The notes under the pieces are model-generated. The model worked only from the letters and a program-made list of their open reading frames with translations, was not told where the DNA came from and did no database searches. Source: Kitasatospora sp. NBC_00374 (lineage in GTDB: Bacteria > Actinomycetota > Actinomycetes > Streptomycetales > Streptomycetaceae). From it: a stretch of 64,000 bases of DNA. The position numbers were made by a program, and so were the translations under genes. Location of the stretch: contig NZ_CP107964.1 in assembly GCF_041434935.1 (NCBI RefSeq), positions 1,302,001 to 1,366,000 on the forward strand, written 5' to 3'. Below are positions 18,944-26,843 of this stretch, piece by piece. The first letter of the stretch is position 1. Each line of letters starts with the position of its first letter.

Positions 18944-19161
18944 CGGACGGCTCGGAAGGGCCGCGGAAGCGCCCGCCCGGACCGCTCGCCCGACCGCTTC
19001 CGGCAGGTCCGCACGGCCCGTCCCCGAACCCCCGTCAGGGCGCCCGAGCGGGTCCGGGGATCAACGGTCGGGCAAGGAGTGGGTAGGCTGGCCCCCGTCC
19101 CCGCCGCCCGACGGTCACTGCTCGACCTGGGCGGTGCCGCAGCAAGGAGGAACCACTGAGC

Positions 19162-20424
19162 ATGCCAGGCACCGATTCGGAAGCCACGGGCGCGCGCGAC
19201 GCCTCGCTGCCCGCCCGCGCCAAGATCGCCGTGACGGCCGGCCGGATGGCCGCTGCCCTCTCCCAGAAGGCGGGCCGCGGCAGTGGCTCGGTGATCGGCG
19301 GCAAGGTAGCTCTCAAGCTCGACCCCGACCTGCTCGCGACCCTCGCCGACCACCTCGACGTGGTCCTGGTCAGCGCGACCAACGGCAAGACCACCACGAC
19401 CCGGCTGATCGCCGAGGCGCTGCGCGCCGCCGGCCCGGTCGTCTCCAACGCTCTGGGCGCCAACATGCCGGCCGGCATCACCGCCGCCCTGGCCGGCGGC
19501 TCGGACGCGCGGTTCGGTGTCATCGAGGTCGACGAGAAGTACCTGCCGATGGTCGCCCGGGACACCCGCCCCAAGGCCATAGCGCTGCTCAACCTCTCCC
19601 GCGACCAGCTCGACCGCGCCGCCGAGACGCGGATGATGGCCGAGAAGTGGCGCGAGGGGCTCAAGGACACCGACGCGGTGATCATCGCGAACGCGGACGA
19701 CCCGCTGGTGACCTGGGCCGCCTCCTCCTGCAAGAAGGTGGTCTGGGTGGCCGCCGGACAGGCCTGGAAGGAGGACGCCTGGTCCTGCCCGTCCTGCGGC
19801 GGTGTGATGCAGCGCCCGGGCGACGACTGGTTCTGCCAGGACTGCGGCTTCCGCCGTCCCAACCCGCACTGGGCGCTCCAGGGCACCCACGTGATCGACC
19901 CGCACCGCGGTGCCTGGCCGATCCAGCTCCAGCTGCCCGGCCGCGCCAACCTGGCCAACGCCACCAGCTCGGCCGCGGTGGCCGCCGTCTTCGGCGTCGC
20001 CCCGCAGGTCGCCCTGCAGCGGATGCAGTCCGTGGCCGCCGTGGCCGGCCGCTACGACGTGGTCTCCTACCTGGGCCGCGAGGTCCGGCTGCTGCTCGCC
20101 AAGAACCCGGCCGGCTGGCTGGAGACGTTCTCGCTGATCGACGGCCCGCCGGCCCCGGTGGTGCTCTCCGTGAACGCGATGGACGCCGACGGCACCGACA
20201 CCTCGTGGCTGTGGGACGTCGACTACGAGCGGCTGTCCGGCCACCCGATCTTCGTGATGGGCCAGCGCAAGCTGGACCTGGCCGTCCGGCTGGAGGTCGC
20301 GGGTCTGCACTTCCAGGTCGTGGACAGCCTGGAGGAGGCCGTCCGGGTCGCCCCGGCCGGTCGCATCGAGGCGATCGCCAACTACACCGCGTTCCAGCAG
20401 CTGCGCAAGGCGGTGGTGAGCTGA
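19162..20424 (+). CDS. murT: lipid II isoglutaminyl synthase, Mur ligase subunit
   Basis: A 420-residue Mur-ligase-like protein that activates the D-glutamate alpha-carboxyl of lipid II for amidation to D-isoglutamine. The ATP P-loop is VSATNGKTTTTRLIAE (about residues 71-86), EVDEKYLP and LNLSRDQLDR follow, and the MurT-specific four-cysteine zinc ribbon is CPSCGG ... FCQDCGF (about residues 211-233). The C-terminal DUF1727 follows. AGGAGG precedes the ATG at 19162. The stop overlaps the gatD ATG (TGATG), which couples the two subunits. Confidence 0.96.
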   Translation: MPGTDSEATGARDASLPARAKIAVTAGRMAAALSQKAGRGSGSVIGGKVALKLDPDLLATLADHLDVVLVSATNGKTTTTRLIAEALRAAGPVVSNALGANMPAGITAALAGGSDARFGVIEVDEKYLPMVARDTRPKAIALLNLSRDQLDRAAETRMMAEKWREGLKDTDAVIIANADDPLVTWAASSCKKVVWVAAGQAWKEDAWSCPSCGGVMQRPGDDWFCQDCGFRRPNPHWALQGTHVIDPHRGAWPIQLQLPGRANLANATSSAAVAAVFGVAPQVALQRMQSVAAVAGRYDVVSYLGREVRLLLAKNPAGWLETFSLIDGPPAPVVLSVNAMDADGTDTSWLWDVDYERLSGHPIFVMGQRKLDLAVRLEVAGLHFQVVDSLEEAVRVAPAGRIEAIANYTAFQQLRKAVVS

Positions 20425-21233
20425 TGTCGATGCCGCCCCACCAGAGCCCCGGTTTCGGTTCGGACCCGCAGTACGGGTCGCAGCAGCAGGGAAGGCCTAC
20501 CAGGATGAGCGAGAGCAGCCTGCGGGTGGTCTGGGTCTATCCCGACCTCCTGAGCACCTACGGCGACCGCGGCAACGCGCTGGTCGTCGAGCGCCGGGCC
20601 CGCCAGCGCGGGCTCGGGGTGACCCGGATCGACGTCCGCTCCGACCAGGCGGTGCCCACCAGCGGGGACATCTACCTGATCGGCGGCGGTGAGGACCGCC
20701 CGCAGCGGCTGGCCGCCGAGCGGCTGCGCAACGACGGCGGCCTGCAGCGCGCCGCCGAGAACGGCGCGATCATCTTCTCGGTCTGCGCCGGTTACCAGAT
20801 CCTCGGCCGCGAGTTCATCAACGACCTCGGCGAGCGCGAGCCGGGCCTGGACCTGCTCGACGTCTGGACCACCCGCGGCGAGGGCGCCCGCTGCGTCGGC
20901 GACGTGCTGGCGAGCGTCGACCCGCAGCTCGGCCTGCCGCAGCTGACCGGCTTCGAGAACCACCAGGGCATCACCCACCTCGGCCAGGGAGTCAAGCCGT
21001 TCGCGTCGGTCCAGGTCGGCCGGGGCAACGGCACCGGCGACGGCACCGAGGGTGCCTGGCGGGACACCGTCTTCGGCACCTACCTGCACGGCCCGGTGCT
21101 GGCCCGCAACCCCGCCGTCGCGGACATGCTGATCAAGCTGGCGCTGGACGTGAACGCCCTCCCGCCGGCCGACACCACCTGGTACGACGCGCTGCGGGCC
21201 GAGCGGATCGCCGCCACCAGCCGCCCCGCGTAG
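20424..21233 (+). CDS. gatD: lipid II isoglutaminyl synthase, glutamine amidotransferase subunit
   Basis: A class I-like (cobyric-acid-synthase-type) glutaminase that supplies ammonia to MurT. The catalytic cysteine is in IIFSVCAGYQILG and the histidine in FGTYLHGPVLARNP; VWVYPDLLSTYGDRGNALV begins the conserved core. The frame opens at the ATG at 20424, overlapping the murT stop, and gives 269 residues. The first 27 residues are Gln/Gly/Pro-rich and not conserved, and an alternative ATG at 20505 follows a CAGG-type site and would give 242 residues, nearer the family length. A strong terminator at 21249-21279 ends the operon. Confidence 0.95.
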   Translation: MSMPPHQSPGFGSDPQYGSQQQGRPTRMSESSLRVVWVYPDLLSTYGDRGNALVVERRARQRGLGVTRIDVRSDQAVPTSGDIYLIGGGEDRPQRLAAERLRNDGGLQRAAENGAIIFSVCAGYQILGREFINDLGEREPGLDLLDVWTTRGEGARCVGDVLASVDPQLGLPQLTGFENHQGITHLGQGVKPFASVQVGRGNGTGDGTEGAWRDTVFGTYLHGPVLARNPAVADMLIKLALDVNALPPADTTWYDALRAERIAATSRPA

Positions 21234-21248
21234 CAGGCCGCACCCGGC

Positions 21249-21279
21249 CCGAGGTCCCGGCAGACACCCGGGACCTCGG
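21249..21279 (+). terminator. terminator of murT-gatD
   Basis: Perfect 12-bp arms (21249-21260, 21268-21279) with a 7-base loop, 15 bases after the gatD stop. Confidence 0.8.
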
Positions 21280-21495
21280 CCCGCCGCGGGGCCCAGACCC
21301 CCGCCGCGCCACCGCGGGAAAGACCAGCATCCGGTCGACCCGTGCTCGAGTGGCCGTCGGCATAACAGAATAGGAAGCGCTGGACGCACACCCTCCTCGG
21401 CGTCCAGCCGCAGTTACGCGCGGAGGCGTCGACGATGCCGCTCCCGCGCCGGTGCCTGCCCGGCCGGACGCAGGAACCGTATGCTGTGCATCATG

Positions 21496-21526
21496 GTCGT
21501 TTTCGGGCTTGATGTCCGAAATCGAC
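21496..21526. promoter_or_regulatory. candidate operator upstream of pfkA
   Basis: Inverted repeat with 10 of 11 matching bases per arm (21496-21506 and 21516-21526) and a 9-base spacer, in an AT-richer stretch about 93 bases before the pfkA start. A regulator-binding site is inferred; the regulator is unknown. Confidence 0.4.
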
Positions 21527-21618
21527 CGACCGCGGTGGCGACACCGAGGTGGTCGTCCGGCCGTCCGGTACTTCCTCCAGCCTGGCGGCTGGGGGTGCCC
21601 CCAGGGGAGTTGCAAAGA

Positions 21619-22644
21619 ATGCGTATTGGTGTCCTGACCAGCGGCGGTGACTGCCCCGGCCTGAACGCCGTGATCCGTTCCGTGGTCCACCGGGGGGTGG
21701 TCGACCACGGCGACGAGATCATCGGGTTCCAGGACGGCTGGCGCGGCCTCCTCGAAGGCGTCCACCGGCCCCTGACCCTCGACTCGGTGAGCGGCATCCT
21801 CGCCCAGGGCGGCACGATACTGGGCTCCTCTCGGGTCCAGCCGAGCCACCTGCGCGACGGTGTCGAGCGGGCCAAGAAGCACTGCCAGGACCTCGGCATC
21901 GACGCGGTCATCCCGATCGGCGGCGAGGGCACCCTCAAGGCCGCCAAGCTGATGAGCGACGGCGGACTGCCGGTCGTCGGCGTGCCGAAGACCATCGACA
22001 ACGACATCGCCTGCACCGACGTCACCTTCGGCTTCGACACGGCCGTCTCGGTGGCCACCGACGCACTGGACCGGCTGAAGACCACCGCCGAGTCCCACCA
22101 GCGGGTCATGGTGGTCGAGGTGATGGGCCGGCACACCGGCTGGATCGCGCTCAACGCGGGCATGGCCGCCGGCGCCCACGCGATCGTGGTGCCGGAGCGC
22201 CCGTTCCACATCGACAAGCTCACCGAGGTCGTCCGCGAGCGCTTCGAGCGTGGCAAGAAGTTCGCCATCGTGGTCTGCGCCGAGGGCGCCAAGCCCGAGC
22301 CCGGCACCATGCACTGGGAAGAGGGCACCCGGGACATCTACGGCCACGAGCGGTTCACCGGCATCGCCACCCAGCTCTCCGGCGAGCTGGAGCACCGCCT
22401 CGGCAAGGAGGCCCGCCCGGTGATCCTCGGCCACACCCAGCGCGGCGGCACCCCCACCGCGTACGACCGGGTGCTGGCCACCCGCTTCGGGTGGCACGCC
22501 GTGGAGGCCGCCCACAAGGGTGCCTTCGGGCACATCACGGCGCTGCAGGGCACCGAGATCAAGCTGGTCCCGCTGGGCGAGGCCGTCGCCGAGCTGAAGA
22601 CCGTGCCGACCGAGCGCTACATCGAGGCCGAGACCGTCATCTGA
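21619..22644 (+). CDS. pfkA: ATP-dependent 6-phosphofructokinase
   Basis: A 341-residue glycolytic enzyme that phosphorylates fructose-6-phosphate to the 1,6-bisphosphate. It begins MRIGVLTSGGDCPGLNAVIRS, with the ATP site IPIGGEGTLKAA, the catalytic PKTIDNDIACTD, and sugar-phosphate residues in VMGRHTGWIAL and LGHTQRGGTPTAYDR. This matches the group III, allosterically insensitive actinobacterial type. The ATG at 21619 follows GGGGAG by nine bases; an in-frame extension to 21481 has no support. A terminator follows at 22665. Confidence 0.96.
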   Translation: MRIGVLTSGGDCPGLNAVIRSVVHRGVVDHGDEIIGFQDGWRGLLEGVHRPLTLDSVSGILAQGGTILGSSRVQPSHLRDGVERAKKHCQDLGIDAVIPIGGEGTLKAAKLMSDGGLPVVGVPKTIDNDIACTDVTFGFDTAVSVATDALDRLKTTAESHQRVMVVEVMGRHTGWIALNAGMAAGAHAIVVPERPFHIDKLTEVVRERFERGKKFAIVVCAEGAKPEPGTMHWEEGTRDIYGHERFTGIATQLSGELEHRLGKEARPVILGHTQRGGTPTAYDRVLATRFGWHAVEAAHKGAFGHITALQGTEIKLVPLGEAVAELKTVPTERYIEAETVI

Positions 22645-22664
22645 CGCGGGCCGGCCTCCGATCC

Positions 22665-22696
22665 GGGCCCCCGGTCGCCCAGGCGGCCGGGGGCCC
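22665..22696 (+). terminator. terminator of pfkA
   Basis: 14-bp arms with one mismatch (22665-22678, 22683-22696), a four-base loop and a short pyrimidine tail. It lies 20 bases after the stop codon. Confidence 0.8.
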
Positions 22697-22835
22697 GTTC
22701 TCGGCCCTCTTTCTCGACCGAACGATCCAGGGCCGCCGGCGGCCGGGGCCACGCGGTGGTCGCCGACGCCGCCAGCGGCGCCCCGCGCCGACCTGGTGAT
22801 CGACGGCGGCGCCTCCGCCTGACCGCCCGCCGGGG

Positions 22836-24392
22836 CTACTCGGTGACCTCCTGGTGCCCCTCGTGCAGGCCGCCGCCGCTGCCCGGCTGCCCGGTGGTGT
22901 CCTCGGGCGCGACCGGGGCCGACAGTGAGGAGAGGTCCCAGGCGTAGGTGCCGACGGAGTCCGCGATGACGTCGATGTTGACGTCGAAGACCTTGAGGTC
23001 CAGGTTCTTCAGGGTGTCGCAGGCCTGGTGGTAGCACGTGTCGTAGGCCACCCCGGCCTGGCCGCCGTACCGGGCCGCCTGGGTGTCGGACTTGATGCCC
23101 TCCGCCCCGGTGAAGGTGCCGCCCGCCGGGATCCCGGCCGCGATGAACGGGCCGTAGTCGGACCGGCCGGTGAAGTCGGTGCCGTCGTGGACCAGGCCGC
23201 GGCGGTCCAGGTAGCCGTTGATCCGGCGCTCCAGCTGGGCGGAGCCCTCCGGGCCGGGGCCGGAACCGACGTGGTCGGAGTCGTCGCCGTCGTAGACGAA
23301 GCGCACCGGGTTCGGCGAGGCGATCATGTCGAAGTTGAGGTAGAGCTTGATCTTCTTGCGCTCCTCCTCGGACAGCGACGCCACGTACTTCTCCGAGCCC
23401 ACCAGGCCGAACTCCTCGGCGGACCACCAGGCGAACCGCACTTTGTTCTTCACCTGGTGCCCCGCCAGCTCCCTGGCCACCTCCAGGATGCCCGCCGAAC
23501 CGGAGCCGTTGTCGTTGATGCCGGGGCCGGCCAGCACCGAGTCGAGATGGGCGCCGACGAAGACGGTGTTGCGCTCGTCGCCGCCACGGGTCTCGGCGAT
23601 GACGTTCCAGGTCCGGCGGGTCTCGTGGGAGGTACGGATCTCCAGCGCCACCGCGACCGGTCCGGCCGCCGCCTTCGCGGCCAGTGCCTCGCCGCGGGCC
23701 TGGGTGATCCCACCGGTCGGGACCTTGGCCACCTCGGGGTCGCCCAGGGTGCCGTTCAGGTCGCCGGCCGCGTTGTTGTAGACGAGGGCGCCGACCGCAC
23801 CCGCCGCCGCGGCCGCGGCCTGCTTGATCGCGAAGCTGCAGCCGCCCCGCTTGATCAGTGCGACCTTGCCGGTGAAGGCACCCGCCGCGTAGTCGGTGTC
23901 CTCGCAGCCGGTGGTGGCGTCCGCGGGGACGACCGCGAGCGGGGCCGTGATGCCGCCGACCGGGGTGGAGGCCGAGTAGGTCATCGCGAGCACCGGCAGG
24001 TCCTCGGCCTCGGGCGAGACCACCTTCAGGGTCTGCGCCAGGGTCTGCGTGAAGACGTAGTCGAACTCGTGCCTGGAGACCTTGAGTCCGGCCCGGCGGG
24101 CCTGGTCGGCGACGTACTCGGCCGACTGCTGGTGGCCGGGCGACCCGGCGACCCGGGTGCCGCCGTTGCGGTCCGCGATCCGCTGGAGCACCTTCAGCGT
24201 CCGGTAGGCGTCGTCGGCGCCGCTGTGGCGGACCAGGTCCCGGGCGAGCAGCTCCGCCCGTTTGGCGGCGGGGTCGTGGTGGCCGTAGTCGTCGGCGGCG
24301 GACGCCTGTCCTGCCCCGACCAGCAGCAGTGGCGCGGTCAGCGCGGCCACGGCGAGGGCGGCTGCGGCGGCGCGGCGGTTCCGTACGTTCAA
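22836..24392 (-). CDS. secreted M28 family metallopeptidase (aminopeptidase)
   Basis: A 518-residue exported peptidase with a signal peptide (residues 1-32, ending GAGQASA). A protease-associated domain spans about 150-260, and the zinc catalytic domain follows: VGAHLDSVLAGPGINDNGSGS supplies a ligand His and Asp, WWSAEEFGLVGS the catalytic and bridging Glu, LYLNFDMIASPN an Asp and YHQACDTLKN the last His. This is the Streptomyces aminopeptidase S type that releases N-terminal hydrophobic residues. The C-terminal tail is short and Gly/His-rich. The gene is monocistronic; AT-richer DNA at about 24450-24520 may be its promoter. Confidence 0.94.
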   Translation of the reverse strand: MNVRNRRAAAAALAVAALTAPLLLVGAGQASAADDYGHHDPAAKRAELLARDLVRHSGADDAYRTLKVLQRIADRNGGTRVAGSPGHQQSAEYVADQARRAGLKVSRHEFDYVFTQTLAQTLKVVSPEAEDLPVLAMTYSASTPVGGITAPLAVVPADATTGCEDTDYAAGAFTGKVALIKRGGCSFAIKQAAAAAAGAVGALVYNNAAGDLNGTLGDPEVAKVPTGGITQARGEALAAKAAAGPVAVALEIRTSHETRRTWNVIAETRGGDERNTVFVGAHLDSVLAGPGINDNGSGSAGILEVARELAGHQVKNKVRFAWWSAEEFGLVGSEKYVASLSEEERKKIKLYLNFDMIASPNPVRFVYDGDDSDHVGSGPGPEGSAQLERRINGYLDRRGLVHDGTDFTGRSDYGPFIAAGIPAGGTFTGAEGIKSDTQAARYGGQAGVAYDTCYHQACDTLKNLDLKVFDVNIDVIADSVGTYAWDLSSLSAPVAPEDTTGQPGSGGGLHEGHQEVTE

Positions 24393-24582
24393 GGCGTGTC
24401 CTTCCGGCGGTCCATGACGGTGCGAGAGGTGACGCGAAGGCAGGAATGCGCTGGAGGGAAACTACCGGTAAAGGCATGGCATGGACATCCCCATAGCTGG
24501 ATTTCACACCATTGTCGGTACGGCACCGCCGTGGTCGGTGCGGCACGCCGTCCCGGGCCGGGTCCGGGGCGGCGGCGCCGGC

Positions 24583-25527
24583 TCAGCCCTGGAAGACCCG
24601 GGCGGCGGCGATCGGCCGCTCGCCCGCCGGGTGGGCGACCGTCGAGTTGACACCCCAGCGGTAACCGGCGAACAGCTTGGTCGCGGCGTCCGCGTAGACC
24701 ACCAGGTGCCCGTAGCCCGCGCCGTTGTACTCCTTCCAGCCGGGCGTCTCGCCGGGCCGCTCCTCGATCCGGGTGTCGGGGAACGCCCGGTAGAGGGCCT
24801 CCGCACCCGCCGAAGCCGCCGGGTTGCCGTGCGGGTTGCTGGTGCAGTCGATGACCTCGAAGACGTACGGGACCACGTTCGCACCGACCTGGCCGTCCGC
24901 CGGCGAGGCCAGGACGCCCTTGCGCTCCCTGATCATCACGATGTGGCCGGTGTAGGGCTTGCTGGTCTCGTCCCCGTCGTAGTCGAAGGCGACGAAGTCG
25001 CCGGGCCGCAGGTTCACCGGCTTGGTGACGGCGGTGAAGTGCGGGATGGCGGCGGCGTCGGCGAAGCCCGCCCGGAACTTCTCCGCCGTCGGGAACAGCT
25101 TCCCGGGCTCGGTGCCGAACCACTCGCGGAAGTACTCCTTGGTCGCCCAACGGGCCGGGTCCTGCGCGTCCGCCGCCGAACGCGGGCCGTAGGTGCGCTC
25201 CAGCACCAGGGTCACGAAGGACGAGCACTGCGCCAGCACGCTGAACTGCTCCGGCCGGCCCGGCTCGCCCCAGACCGCGGAGGAGCTCTCGTCCGGGAAC
25301 ATGTCGGCCACCTTGTAGCGGTTGGCCAGGTCGCCCCAGGGCCGCAGGCGCAGGTAGTCCACCAGCGACTCCGCCTCGATCTGGTGCGGCGGCTTGACCT
25401 GGTACGGGCTCGGCGGCGGGACATCGGCCGCGGCGGCCCGGGAGGTGGACGCGGCGGCGCCAGCCAGAACGGCGCCGGCGGTGCCCGCCAGCAGTGAGCG
25501 GCGGGCCAGCCGGTGAGTGGACATCAT
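24583..25527 (-). CDS. Tat-exported NlpC/P60-like protein
   Basis: A 314-residue protein with a twin-arginine-type leader (LARRSLLAGTAGAVLAG) and processing near SRAAAA. The order QCSSFVTLVLE, then LRPGDFVAFDYDGD, then YTGHIVMIRE matches the Cys-His dyad and GD loop of NlpC/P60 papain-like peptidases, although the usual DCSGF is changed to QCSSF. A wall hydrolase or amidase role is inferred; a CHAP-like or non-catalytic relative remains possible. The start ATG at 25527 follows GGGGGAG by six bases. The gene runs in the same direction as the aminopeptidase, 190 bases upstream. Confidence 0.75.
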   Translation of the reverse strand: MMSTHRLARRSLLAGTAGAVLAGAAASTSRAAAADVPPPSPYQVKPPHQIEAESLVDYLRLRPWGDLANRYKVADMFPDESSSAVWGEPGRPEQFSVLAQCSSFVTLVLERTYGPRSAADAQDPARWATKEYFREWFGTEPGKLFPTAEKFRAGFADAAAIPHFTAVTKPVNLRPGDFVAFDYDGDETSKPYTGHIVMIRERKGVLASPADGQVGANVVPYVFEVIDCTSNPHGNPAASAGAEALYRAFPDTRIEERPGETPGWKEYNGAGYGHLVVYADAATKLFAGYRWGVNSTVAHPAGERPIAAARVFQG

Positions 25528-25698
25528 GGAATCTCCCCCGTACGACGGTCGGACCTTCGTCCGACGATTTCATGATCCTAAGCCGCGGACCCGGGAGCGC
25601 GGGGCCCGATCCGTGAGAGCGTCGGGCCACTCCCCCGGACGCGGTTCCCCCGGCGCGGCAGAGCCGCCGCCCGCCTCGCACCTGCCTACGGTGAGGGG

Positions 25699-26700
25699 AT
25701 GAAGATCCTCGCCTACGGCGTCCAGGCAGACGAGCGACCGCTCCTGGAGAGCGCCTTCGAAGGCCGCCACGAGCTGCGCAGCCTGGCGGTCTTCCTCAAC
25801 CGCGACACGGCCCCGCTGGCCGCCGGCCACCCGGCGGTCAGCAGCAGCGTCAACTCCGTGCTGGACGCCGGCACCCTCCGCCTGCTCGCCGCCGGCGGGA
25901 CCGGGCTCGTCGCACAGCGCTCCACCGGATTCAACAACATCGACCTCGAAGCCGCCGCCGAACTCGGCCTGACCGTCGCCCGCGTCTCGGAGTACAGCCC
26001 CCACTCGGTCGCCGAACACGCCTGGACACTCGCCCTGGCCGTCAACCGGCATCTCGCCCGGGCGAGCAACCGCTCGCGCGAGTTCGACTTCCGGCTGGAC
26101 GGCCTGCTGGGACGCGACATCCACGGAATGACCGTCGGTGTGGTCGGCACCGGGAAGATCGGTACCTGCTTCGCCCGGATCGCCCACGGCTTCGGTACCA
26201 GCCTGCTCGGCTGGGACATCGCAGCGAGCCCGGCCTGCCTCGCCCTCGGCATGGAGTACGTCGAACTCGCCGAACTCCTCGCCCGCAGTGACCTGATCAG
26301 CCTGCACGTGCCGCTGGTGCCCGCCACCCACCATCTCGTCGACGCCGCCGCCCTCGCCCGGATGAAGGACGACGCGATCCTGGTGAACTCCAGCCGCGGC
26401 GGCCTGGTCGACACCGCCGCCCTGGTCGAGACCCTGCGCGCCGGACGGCTCTCCGGCGTCGGGCTGGACGTCTACGAGGAGGAGACCGGCGTCTTCTTCT
26501 ACGACCGCTCCCTGGTGGGCATCACCGACGACGTCCTGGCCCGGCTGGTCACCTTCCCCCAGGTGCTGGTCACCTCGCACCAGGCCTACTTCACCCGTAC
26601 GGCCGTCGGCCAGATCATCGCCGCCACCGCCCGCAACGTCGACGACTTCGCCGCGGGCCGGACCAACGAGAACACCCTCGTCCCGGCCGCCGGCTCCTGA
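25699..26700 (+). CDS. D-lactate dehydrogenase/2-hydroxyacid dehydrogenase
   Basis: A 333-residue NAD-dependent D-2-hydroxyacid dehydrogenase of the fermentative D-lactate (LdhA) subgroup. The nucleotide fold is GVVGTGKIGTCFARIA, the substrate arginine lies in NSSRGGLVDTAAL, and the catalytic histidine in VTSHQAYFTRTA, which is the LdhA-specific C-terminal sequence. AQRSTGFNNIDLEAA is also diagnostic. It would reduce pyruvate to D-lactate in the cytosol. It is a single gene transcribed away from the NlpC-like gene. Confidence 0.93.
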   Translation: MKILAYGVQADERPLLESAFEGRHELRSLAVFLNRDTAPLAAGHPAVSSSVNSVLDAGTLRLLAAGGTGLVAQRSTGFNNIDLEAAAELGLTVARVSEYSPHSVAEHAWTLALAVNRHLARASNRSREFDFRLDGLLGRDIHGMTVGVVGTGKIGTCFARIAHGFGTSLLGWDIAASPACLALGMEYVELAELLARSDLISLHVPLVPATHHLVDAAALARMKDDAILVNSSRGGLVDTAALVETLRAGRLSGVGLDVYEEETGVFFYDRSLVGITDDVLARLVTFPQVLVTSHQAYFTRTAVGQIIAATARNVDDFAAGRTNENTLVPAAGS

Positions 26701-26759
26701 ACGACCGTTGGCTCCCGAACCCCGGTCCGGCACCGTCATCGGCGCCCGACCCGGCCCGG

Positions 26760-26808
26760 CGCGCGGACCGCGAAGCCCGGGCAGACGCCTGAGCGCGCGG
26801 TCCGCGCG
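26760..26808. terminator. bidirectional terminator between ldhA-like gene and helR
   Basis: Perfect 13-bp arms (26760-26772, 26796-26808) with a 23-base loop, lying between the convergent stops at 26700 and 26844. Confidence 0.65.
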
Positions 26809-26843
26809 GTGGTCGGGCGGTGATCACGCCGCCCTGGCCGACG

